Assembly (NCBI GenBank): GCA_015179045.1
Contig: WHUZ01000002.1
Span: 1,178,001 to 1,242,000, forward strand
Length of the DNA stretch: 64,000 nt
Source: Kalaharituber pfeilii
Taxonomy: Eukaryota > Ascomycota > Pezizomycetes > Pezizales > Pezizaceae
Reading direction: 5' to 3'
The notes under the pieces were generated by a model that saw only the letters and a program-made list of their open reading frames with translations, had not been told where the DNA came from and did not search any database. Below, in pieces: positions 47,150 to 55,906 of the stretch (position 1 is its first letter; each line of letters begins with the position of its first letter). Position numbers and translations under genes: made by a program.

Positions 47150-47320
47150 TGGTGAGGATGGTGCTACCGCGCTGGCGAGGGGGTGCTGCCGCGCTGGTGA
47201 GGGTGGTGCTGCCGCGCTGGTGAGGGTGGTGCCGCGCTGGTGAGGGTGGTGCTGCTGCGCTGGTGAGGGTGGTGCTGCTGCGCTGGTGAGGGTGGTGCTG
47301 CCGCGCTGGCGAGGGTGGAA
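47150..47320 (+). repeat. Minisatellite, about 24-bp units
   Basis: Head-to-tail units of roughly gtgctgccgcgctggtgaggg with small variations in length and in ccg/ctg. It lies directly downstream of the pogo-type gene. Confidence 0.85.
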
Positions 47321-47359
47321 CTGATGACGGCATTGGTGCCGCCAGATGGGTCTATGAGA

Positions 47360-47573
47360 GCGAAGGGTGGTGTCGATGGCGAAGGGTGGTGTCGCTGGCG
47401 AAGGGTGGTGTCGATGGCGAAGGGTGGTGTCGCTGGTGAAGGGTGGTGTCGCTGGCGAAGGGTGGTGTCGATGGCGAAGGGTGGTGTCGCTGGCGAAGGG
47501 TGGTGTCGATGGCGAAGGGTGGTGTCGCTGGCGAAGGGTGGTGTCGATGGCGAAGGGTGGTGTCGCTAGATGG
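47360..47573 (+). repeat. Minisatellite, 19-bp units in a 38-bp higher-order pattern
   Basis: About eleven units of cgaagggtggtgtcgMtgg. Units with gatgg and gctgg mostly alternate, so the true period is largely 38 bp; one unit carries tgaaggg instead of cgaaggg. Because 19 is not a multiple of 3, no frame codes through as a simple peptide repeat, and the array is probably non-coding. Confidence 0.9.
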
Positions 47574-47770
47574 GTTTAAGATTCCTAGGTTTATTAGTAC
47601 ATTCGAACTGACCTGCGCCCTGACTGAGGTGGTAAGCTTGGATTGTATTTTATTTATCCTCGCTGGCTACCTGTGGCTATTAGGCTTATTCCACGAGCAT
47701 AGAACTAAATACATGGGACTAAACTAAACGAGTGTGCGATAACTCCATGCGACAGAAACGAGGTTGCCCT

Positions 47771-47966
47771 CTCGTGGTCTCCAGCGATGGAGGTAACCAA
47801 AAGCAGCCACCAAGGGGTGTAGAATTGAGGGCCCTGGTTCAATTCTGAGCTGGGGAAGAGGGTTGTCCAGCATCTCTTTTGAGATGGACTGTAATGCTCC
47901 GGTTCAAACTAGGTATGAAATCAATTCTAGTTTGAACCAGGGCAACCTGTTTTAACTTTTGGGTTT
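47771..47966 (+). repeat. SINE-like repeat, copy 2
   Basis: Second copy of the family at 895-1097 and 59936-60118. It carries the same ordered blocks, including tggtctccagcgatgg (A-box-like), GGTTCAATTCT (B-box-like) and gagctggggaagaggg. The 3' stem-loop here is long and perfect: 47901-47912 pairs with 47927-47938 over 12 bp. The T-tract is weaker (ttttaacttttgggtttt). Confidence 0.65.
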
Positions 47967-48214
47967 TGTTCCATTTACTAGCTCTATGTCTTGTATGTTT
48001 TTCTTACTATCTCCTTTGTATGTAATTTTGCCTTCGCCATAGCATGAGAACAGCTCGGGGGAGCGCACATTGATCTGTAGTTATTTTCCTCATTATACCG
48101 GTAGCCTATAATTCGGAGGTACGGATACTAATACTAATTTATAGGCGCACTAGCGCGGTCTTGGCTGCCAAGACCTCGGCAAATGCGCGCTAGAGCGCTA
48201 AGGGGGGGGGCTGC

Positions 48215-48400
48215 TGGGCGGGAAGGGCTTGGAAATTCAGTATCGGCAAGGCGGAGAGCCCGGAGTGTCGGGGTGCGGGAAAGGGGAAGAGACGGCGGAA
48301 CACATCTGGGAAGGATGTACGGTCTGGAGACAGAAGTGGCGGGGGATCAGGAGGCGGTGAGGGAACCCCCGGAGGGGAAGGAGGATGGCAGAGACCCACT
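48215..48400 (+). pseudogene. Fragment of a LINE-type reverse transcriptase (C-terminal zinc-knuckle region)
   Basis: One frame reads KFSIGKAESPECR; after a one-base shift the next reads CGKGEETAEHIWEGCTVW. Together they give CR(x)CG...ETAEHIWEGC, a CxxC-x(8-9)-H-x4-C pattern characteristic of the zinc-knuckle at the end of non-LTR reverse transcriptases. No polymerase motifs are nearby, so this is a 3' fragment, as expected for 5'-truncated LINE insertions. The downstream sequence contains a short (ta) array at 48538-48551. Confidence 0.55.
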
Positions 48401-49371
48401 AGTAGCGATGCTGTTGTGGGCGGGGTTGTTAGAGGCTTATTTCTTTCACATTTACTCCATAAATTTATTTCTCTTTTTTCCCTTATTCCTTATGTACCTA
48501 ACCTCGCCATAGCCCGTCGGGCGGCATGCGAGTAATGATATATATATATCGCAATGGCAGGACAAACATCGGGCTTAGACGATCTTCTGCAAGGTTATCT
48601 AAGTCCGTAATCATATGGTCAAGTTATATAGTTTAATTATATATTTTATTCTCATAACTTGTTTATATGATTTGTTCTGCTAATATTATCGCATAGTTAT
48701 GCTATATCGTGGTTCTATAATATCATTAATGACCCCATCGTATGAACAATAACATTATTCCTCTATTTGTTACGTAGTGATCCTGAATTCAGCATCTATT
48801 GAAGACCTTAGATACCTCACTCAAATATATATATCCCGCTACCCATGCCGTTAGATACCTTGGTGTTTAGAACTAGGTTACCCGTCCACTTTTATGTTTG
48901 TTACCATATAGCCTCTTCCCACAGTAGTCATATTAATGCTGCCGTGCTTGGTAACCACTTTCGCACTCATCGGGTTATTCCCCTGACCGATTTGCAAGAC
49001 AACAAGACCCTGCCTGCCCAGCATCGCAGCTTGCAATCTCTCTCCTCCAAAAAATAGAATCTATCAATCAATTCAACTTTGCGCTTCAGAATTTTTCACG
49101 AAGATGAATAATCGGCGGAATAGATTTATACAGCATTGCTAAACAGGGTTGAAGCATTTGAAACAAGTTTGTGAATTTTTTTTCAGACCGTTTTAAAAGC
49201 ACTGGATGCTGTTCCGGACCTGCTCCGGAGCCCAGGTGTTCGGAAATATGAGCCGCATCACAAAATTCATAGACCTCTCCAAACAGCCCAATGTCGCTGG
49301 CGAAAGTGATGAATACCAAGGGGGAAGCAGGACTGAGTACAAGCCACTAGCTGAACGCTGGATACCTTAAA
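48401..49371. other. No supported gene
   Basis: Very AT-rich sequence between the LINE fragment and the inverted Harbinger-derived pair. Frames at 48845-49057 and 49086-49319 are short and featureless. Confidence 0.4.
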
Positions 49372-49508
49372 TGGAGGACTTCCCGTAGGTCTATTCGCGC
49401 CTAATAGAAAACGGTTCTATTCGCAAATGGAGGACTTCCCGTAGGTCTATTCGCGCCGAATAGAAGGGGTTCTATTCGAAAAATGGCCATTTCTATTTCA
49501 ACGGAATA

Positions 49509-49528
49509 GGGGGGGGGGGCCCCCCCCC
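49509..49528. repeat. Self-complementary G-run/C-run palindrome in the left arm
   Basis: Eleven G directly followed by nine C, flanked by inverse copies of aatag/ctatt. The right arm carries the corresponding structure at 51431-51449 with nine G and ten C. The difference in run length is the main indel between the arms. Confidence 0.85.
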
Positions 49529-49646
49529 TATTCGAGCCCTTTCTATTCGACTTAGAAATTTTTCAACCTCTTCGCCTACCTTTTCACCCTTCGCCCACAC
49601 CTTTTCTTCGCCCACCTTCTCACACACGCTCACGTGTTTTCATACC

Positions 49647-50192
49647 ATGGATTCGTCAGCTGCTTTAATGCTCTATGAACAAGAACGGAATAGATATATC
49701 ACTGCCCTTGTCCTTATCTGGCTTTATGCTGACTATCGTGAACGATTGCGAAGGCGTCGATTGCACTTTTATCTTACGCGACCAGATCTCCCACAACCGC
49801 GAGGTGGAACAGCTTGGGATAGTCTCTATAACAATGCTAATGATAGAGCCTTTATTACAACAATGGGTTTCGACTGCAGCTCTTTCGCGTTTTTATTGGG
49901 TCCCTTTGAAAGACTATGGAATACAACACCAATTCCAAGGAATGATGTAAATCCGGAGGGTACTTTAACTGAAGGTCATATTGGGCGGAGATCATTGAGT
50001 GCAGCAGGAGCTTTAGGACTGGTTCTTCATCATCTTAATTCAACAATGGCAGATTATACACTTCAGCAGATCTTTGGAGTAACTCCTGCTGTCTGCTCTC
50101 GATATCGATTGTTACCTTCTCCCACATATCACTTCCATATGGAAGTATTTCCCCCATTATATGCAGTAGACGCCGCTCGTCGCTTTCTGTAA
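49647..50192 (+). pseudogene. Truncated PIF/Harbinger-type transposase, left arm
   Basis: 181 codons covering only the N-terminal region, with GTAWDSLYNNANDRAFITTM, FERLWNTTPIPRNDVNPEG, RRSLSAAGALGLVLHHLNST and TLQQIFGVTPAVCSRYRL, the usual conserved start of fungal Harbinger-type transposases (DDE_4/ALP1-like). The catalytic DDE domain is absent: the frame runs into antisense of the Myb-like gene and ends. The copy at 51312-50767 differs at three residues. It is not expected to be an active enzyme. Confidence 0.75.
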
Positions 50193-50277
50193 ATTTCTGT
50201 GCACCTTTGGGTTTACCACCGCGACGTTTGCTAGGTGGCTCTATTAATGGAGAGGCCATGCGTTTTTTTTGTCTCAT
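50035..50277 (-). pseudogene. Truncated Myb/SANT-like protein of the Harbinger element, left arm
   Basis: 80 codons, antisense to and overlapping the end of the truncated transposase. The sequence RRGGKPKGAQKFTESDERRL followed by LHIMGEILPYGSDMWEKV resembles the start of the SANT/Myb-like DNA-binding partner that Harbinger elements encode beside the transposase. It breaks off after VTIDIESRQQ at the internal deletion. Confidence 0.65.
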
Positions 50278-50699
50278 TGGAGGAGAAAGAAGACATGATA
50301 GAGGAGGTGTAATAGAGGGGATATGGTGGAGAAGGTGTGATGGGCGCGAATAGACCTACGGGAAGTCCTCCAATAGCAACATCGCCTTCCCGTCGATTTT
50401 GCTGTTTCTAACGCAATAGAACACGGAATAGAAGCATCGCCTTCCCGTAACCTTCTGTTGTCTTTGAATAGAAATAAGACATCGCTTTCCAAATTGGTTG
50501 AACCCCTTTTTTTGGTGGAGAAAAGGGGTGTCAGGTACCTCTTGAGAAAGCTCTCCACCTCGCATCTCTCATCCATCATCACCCCTCCTCCATCACGCCT
50601 CCTCCATCCCTCCTCCATCACACCTTCTCCACCATATCCCCTCTATTACACCTCCTCTATCACGTCTTCTTTCTCCTCCAATGAGACAAAAAAAAACGC

Positions 50700-50924
50700 A
50701 TGGCCTCTCCATTAATAGAGCCACCTAGCAAACGTCGCGGTGGTAAACCCAAAGGTGCACAGAAATTTACAGAAAGCGACGAGCGGCGTCTACTGCATAT
50801 AATGGGGGAAATACTTCCATATGGAAGTGATATGTGGGAGAAGGTAACAATCGATATCGAGAGCAGACAGCAGGAGTTACTCCAAAGATCTGCTGAAGTG
50901 TATAATCTGCCATTGTTGAATTAA
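50700..50924 (+). pseudogene. Truncated Myb/SANT-like protein of the Harbinger element, right arm
   Basis: Inverse copy of the frame at 50277-50035, starting at MASPLIEPPSKRRGG. One extra A in the upstream A-run (compared with the left arm) puts the earlier ATG out of frame, so only the internal start is usable here. Confidence 0.65.
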
Positions 50925-51312
50925 GATGATGAAGAACCAGTCCTAAAGCTCCTGCTGCACTCAATGATCTCCGCCCAATATGACCTTCAGTTAAAGTACC
51001 CTCCGGATTTACATCATTCCTTGGAATTGGTGCTGTATTCCATAGTCTTTCAAAGGGACCCAATAAAAACGCGAAAGAGCTGCAGTCGAAACCCATTGTT
51101 GTAATAAAGGCTCTATCATTAGCATTGTTATAGAGACTATCCCAAGCTGTTCCACCTCGCAGTTGTGGGAGATCTGGTCGCGTAAGATAAAAGCACAATC
51201 GACGCCTTCGCAATCGTTCACGATAGTCAGCATAAAGCCAGATAAGGACAAGGGCAGTGATATATCTATTCCGTTCTTGTTCATAGAGCATTAAAGCAGC
51301 TGACGAATCCAT
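50767..51312 (-). pseudogene. Truncated PIF/Harbinger-type transposase, right arm
   Basis: 181 codons, inverse copy of 49647-50192. Differences at the protein level are H/C (LHFY vs LCFY), P/L (PQPRGG vs PQLRGG) and T/A (WNTTP vs WNTAP). The high identity implies that both copies are young or that the arms exchange sequence by gene conversion. Confidence 0.75.
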
Positions 51313-51956
51313 GGTATGAAAACACGTGAGCGTGTGTGAGAAGGTGGGCGAAGAAAAGGTGTGGGCGAAGGGTGAAAAGGTAGGCGAAGAGGTTGAAAAA
51401 TTTCTAAGTCGAATAGAAAGGGCTCGAATAGGGGGGGGGCCCCCCCCCCTATTCCGTTGAAATAGAAATGGCCATTTTTCGAATAGAACCCCTTCTATTC
51501 GGCGCGAATAGACCTACGGGAAGTCCTCCAATAGCGCACAATGAACTGAATCTGACAGATATCCCATTAAGCAGCAGAACTGGGGGCAGGGATATGACAC
51601 GGGTAGCATCCGCACAACATCGTTCCACAAAATTCTCTTGTCGTTGGTCATTTGAGATGTGTACTAGACAGAAAAATAAGTATTTGGACAGGGGACAAAT
51701 GCATATTTATGCGCCATGCAGTATTCGGCAGAAACTAGCATATCCTCGTATGCTTGGCTGGTGATAGCCATAAGACAGTCCAAATTTGGTGATAGGGTGT
51801 CCAAATTCATTATGTAAGAAAGTAGAGGGAGCTATGGTGCTCCGACCGACTATGGGGAAGCGACCGAGCAAAAAGGGAATTGTGACACAGGGGTAGTCTT
51901 AGTGATAGTCTTCTTTCTGAAGGCGACAGCCATGTAGATAGGTATACATCAACAAA

Positions 51957-53751
51957 ATGGTGAAGTCAAAGTCGAAGTTTAAGGACCCGGAGTCAGATAT
52001 GAATAGAGCAATTGATTTTGCTCGCAAAAATCCAGATGTGAAAAGATCCTCAGTTGCACATCAGTTCGGAGTGAATCAAGTGACCTTACGGCGAAGACTC
52101 AATGGTACACAAAAAGCAAGACGCCATGCACATGTAGAGCAACAATTGCTGTGAAAAATCTATTGTTGAGTGGTGTGAAATTATGGCAGATATGGGATTT
52201 CCTTGTCATATTCCTATGTTGGAATCCATGGTGATATTGGTACTAAAGTCACGAAATGTTTCACGAATTTTTATTAGGCAACAATAGTATCAGCGCTTTT
52301 TAGCACGGCATCCAGATATTCAATATCGTTATGTTCAATATTTGGAGCGAGCTAGAGCATCGAAATCTGCAGATGCTGCAACTCAGGCAGATTTTTATGA
52401 TAAACTTGCAAAGTTACTACGGCGATTTGGGATTCAGAAGCAAGATCTTTGGAATTGTGATGAGAAAGGAATTACAGTTGGAGTTATGGCAGGGCGGAGA
52501 AAAGCAATTGTACGAGCAGGCAAAAGACAACCACAAGCAGTTGGAGAGGGCAATCGGGATTTTGTTACAGTATTAGAAACTGTTAATGCGGCTGGTGATG
52601 TTTTGCCTCCATTTGTGGTATGGTCCGCAGGGTCACATCGTGATGGATATTATGGACGTGGGGGTGTTCATAATGAGGCTGCATCATTTGCTTATAGTCC
52701 CAATGGCTATATGGATGATGAATTAGGTCTACAATATATGATCAGTCATTTTGATAAGCTCACTCGAAGATCACCTCCACCCGGCAGTCTTTATCCAGAT
52801 CGCATCCCATCTCGCTGCTTAATTGTTGATGGACATAGTTCGCATATCCATTACAGTGTTGTAGACTATGCATTAAAGAATAATATTCATATGCTATGTC
52901 TTCCGCCACATTCTACACACCTTATGCAACCGCTTGATGTTGGCTTATTCTCTCCACTTCAGACTGCTTATGATAATCAACTTCGAGATTGGATATACGA
53001 CAATCCTACCAAGATTCTCCGCAAACCTGACTTCTGGGTTCTCCTTAGTGCTGCACGGAAGCTTACCTATACTAAAGAGAACATTATTTCATCTTGGGAG
53101 GCAAGTGGTTGTTTTCCTGTCAATGCTGATAGGATTACTACCGAACAGTTCTTATCTGAGGTGCAACCTTCCCCAGAAATACCGCCATCACCTCAACAAC
53201 TCAAAACTCTCCATCAACAAGTCCGAGCAACCTTAAATACACCTACTCAGCTTCAGTTGCTGGATCAATATCACGAATTTGCTGAGCAGAAACTCTAGAA
53301 GTACCGGACTATTGAGCCTAACAACAAAGTGCTACAAAACTTCCGACATGGCAAAGTGTCGGAACCCACCTCACACAGAGTCATTAATGGAGGCAGAGTG
53401 TTAGATCGCGACTATGTAATCAAGGAGCAGGCTCGAATTGCTGAAGTTCAGAAGAAGGAAGAAGAGAAGGCTGCACGCAAACAAGCAAGAGAACTTGCAA
53501 AGGCACAAAAACTTATCAGCAACTCTACTATCACTAGCCAAGCTACACTTACCACTTCTGGGACTGCCACTCAACATCTAGTTGGATCACCGGTATGGCA
53601 TATTGAAGTTGGGTACCTTGCTCCAGCAGAACAATACCAGATGTATCGAGAACTTCAATTTTTCCAGTACACAATAGGTACAAAATCTCCATTCCATAGT
53701 ACCCCTATCTCTTATTTATATTGCCTTGTCATTCCTATGCCCTTTAACTAA
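51957..53751 (+). pseudogene. Decayed pogo-type (DDE_1) transposase
   Basis: The 5' frame encodes a Psq-type helix-turn-helix (AIDFARKNPDVKRSSVAHQF, VNQVTLRRRLNG). After a one-base shift near 52150 the coding frame continues through EWCEIMADMGFP, a TAG at 52285, then the intact catalytic core with Asp in DLWNCDEKG, RCLIVDGHSSH and HLMQPLDVGLFSPLQ, followed by the WEASGCFPVNADRI box. A TAG at 53296 interrupts the frame, which stays open to 53751 (Lys/Glu/Ala-rich coiled region). Three lesions make the gene dead. Both TAGs could derive from CAG by C-to-T change. Confidence 0.85.
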
Positions 53752-53814
53752 CATATCCAGGTCCGGGTGGTGTAGGATATGACCAAAAAGTGTAGGTGGT
53801 GGGCGTTGGTTAAG

Positions 53815-53827
53815 CTGGGGGGGGGGG
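53815..53827. repeat. G homopolymer run
   Basis: About 13 consecutive G just downstream of the pogo-type pseudogene, still inside the element. Confidence 0.8.
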
Positions 53828-54339
53828 ATTGTAGGACTGCGCTATGTTTTGCTCAATTTCTTTCTCTAATATACCTGTATTTTAATTATTAGACTTTTTT
53901 TTCTATTGTCGCTAGGTCATATTCACTTAACTTCATTTTTATTTCCACCCGCAAGGCATGGTTGTTGTGCTGTTCAATGTTGCGTTGAGGTGCGGGGATC
54001 GCAAATTTGGCCAAATTTGGTCGGTCGCTTCTCCATAGTCGGTCGGAGCACCATAGCTCCCTCTATTTGGACAGCTGACGTGATGAAATTTGGACAGCTG
54101 ACATAATGAATTTGGACTTTACACCTATTCTTTACTGCCAAGCATACGAAAATATGCTAATTTCCGCCAAACCGCATAGCGCATAATATGCATTATCCCC
54201 TGTCCAAATACTTATTTTTCTGTCTAGTACCAGAGATGGCCATTAGCGGGCTGATACTGGAACTCGAGCGGGATATCAGTATCACTTGGGTCATAACTGT
54301 TACTAAGTTTGGTCTTGTGATGATTTCCTCTTGTATTAT

Positions 54340-54595
54340 TATGTAAGAAAGTATTTAGACAGCTGACATTTGGACTTTTTACACCTATTGTTTACCGCTA
54401 AGCTAGTCAGCGTCTGGTTACGAGACTACCGCTAAGCATAGCTTACATAGATATGCCCTGCACCAATGCATTTTCTTGGCGCTGTGGAGGCCTTATGATA
54501 TGCCAGCTACTAGTACCCGCGAGGGGACACGAGTGTTGCATGCTATTCCCAAAAGCGCATAGCTCGTATGCAACATCTACTGTCCAAATACGTTT
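54340..54595. mobile_element. Degenerate fragment related to the end of the pogo-type element
   Basis: Sequence blocks match the right subterminal region of the element at 51667-54224: atgtaagaaagta, gacagctgacatttggact, tttacacctatt, gtttaccgctaagc, gcgcatagc and ctgtccaaatac occur in the same order, with more divergence. It is probably an older solo end or MITE-like relative. A short insertion with flanking duplications lies inside it at 54393-54437. Confidence 0.55.
54393..54437. repeat. 23-bp motif between 11-bp direct repeats
   Basis: The 11-bp sequence taccgctaagc occurs at 54393-54403 and again at 54427-54437. Between them sits tagtcagcgtctggttacga plus gac. The 23-bp motif recurs at about 30203-30225 (21 of 23 identical) and partly, in inverse orientation, near 47070. 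Confidence 0.6.
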
Positions 54596-54599
54596 TGAA

Positions 54600-55906
54600 T
54601 CAGCTCCAGAGTTAACTGATGCACATGAGGAATACAGCTACCGTATGGGTGTACTGTAGAGAAGTAAAAGATTACTTCAAATGGAGATGGGCCAGACTTA
54701 GCCAATGCCATCTAAAATTAATGAAGTACATAGAATCTGCACCCACTCCACCATACATATGCACTTGGTAAGTATCCGTGTTGCGTATTCGCGCTTAAAT
54801 GTCAAGTACCTACTTTAGCGGTATCTTAGAGTATATTTACCTATACTCCACATTTTAGGTTATCTACATTCGCTTACAGAAAACTGAGTTCTCTCCAACA
54901 TTCGGTACCGGTACATGCAAAACGTTCAATACAGTCCACAAGCCGCGACATAGCATCTCCAGCTTGTTCAAGACGCAAGTGTATTGTGTATCAAGTGACA
55001 AAAAGTGATAATTTCTTATTTCGACTGGTACTTGATATGTGTATCTGATTAAGAAATTAGTCGAATGTTGTATTTGGGTTTGGAGATAGAATTTACCATC
55101 AATATACAAGTATAAAAGAAACGAATTTATCATCCTTGTATACTGCGTACCCAAGGCATATTTGCCCTCTCCCCTATCTTTGGGTATTTGGCCATACGCA
55201 ACATCATTTTTTGCTCAGCAATATGAGGGTAAATAACAGCATGCCATCTATGAATACAATTATGTATGTGGTAATAGCAAGTAAGCAACCTACATCATTT
55301 CAAGAAATACGGCGTTCGGCGTAGAGTTGATTTCTGCAGCATTGTTTGATGCATTGGCGAAAACAAGCCAAGCTAGTTTCTGTTATCAGGCATACATAAA
55401 GTAGGTGGCTTTATCAAATTTATCAACCTCATGTCGTGGCAGGCGATTTTGCTTGACTGCATTGGGTAGTCGACCATGTCAAATGCGGATGTCAAAATCG
55501 AGGAGAGAGAAGGATCTAATAGTGGCTGGAGACAGGACTATTATGGCTTCCTATTGTACAGTACCAAAATTACGTAATTCGGTTCGTATGCTTGAGAATC
55601 ATAATGTTATAATACTTTACAATCCACTAATAAAAGGTAACTACTACCACCTTTTTCCCCAAACGTATCGCAAAACCTCAAAGCAGTAGAGGAACGCATA
55701 CAAAGACTGCTTTGATCTGAATATTGTAAAAGAGTGCTAGGTGCAACGCAAAGCCACCTCAGACACCTGATACTGCATTCCGCACAGAGGTTTTTTTCAA
55801 AGAGTACTAATTATAGCGGTGTCAATGAATGGCAAACGACAAACGACAAACGACAAACGGCAAATGCAATATCTTTCCCTGGTATACGATTTCACTGTAA
55901 CCAAAC
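54600..55906. other. Intergenic, no supported gene
   Basis: AT-rich, short frames only. A cgacaaa microsatellite (four units of aaacgac) lies at 55832-55858, next to the 3' end of the sugar transporter gene. Confidence 0.4.

Larger units (their letters stand above)
49372..51530. mobile_element. Two head-to-head (inverted) copies of a Harbinger-derived non-autonomous element
   Basis: The arms 49428-50343 and 50615-51530 are each 916 bp and near-identical in inverse orientation. Their outer ends share the terminal motif tggaggacttcccgtagg followed by tctattcgcgcc. An extra copy of that terminal motif stands outside the left arm at 49372, and an inverse copy closes the left element at 50344-50372. 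Each arm contains the 5' part of a PIF/Harbinger-type transposase and, on the opposite strand, the 5' part of the Myb/SANT-like partner gene, joined at the same internal deletion point. The spacer (50373-50614) is not duplicated. Such a structure would form a near-perfect hairpin in RNA or single-stranded DNA. Confidence 0.85.
51667..54224 (+). mobile_element. Pogo-type element with about 200-bp terminal inverted repeats
   Basis: The left end begins gacagaaaaataagtatttg and the right end is its inverse; both are flanked by TA within an inverted GTAC context (gtac-TA-element-TA-gtac). Inverse similarity also includes an inner block (51836-51870 vs 54026-54058, ggtgctccgaccgactatgg). The total length is 2558 bp with one transposase pseudogene inside. 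The TA duplication fits the pogo/Tc1-mariner superfamily. Confidence 0.8.

Noticed and set aside
47315..47727. Gly/Val/Trp/Arg-repeat frames
   Set aside because: They are translations of the 19-bp minisatellite, open in all frames because the unit lacks stops.
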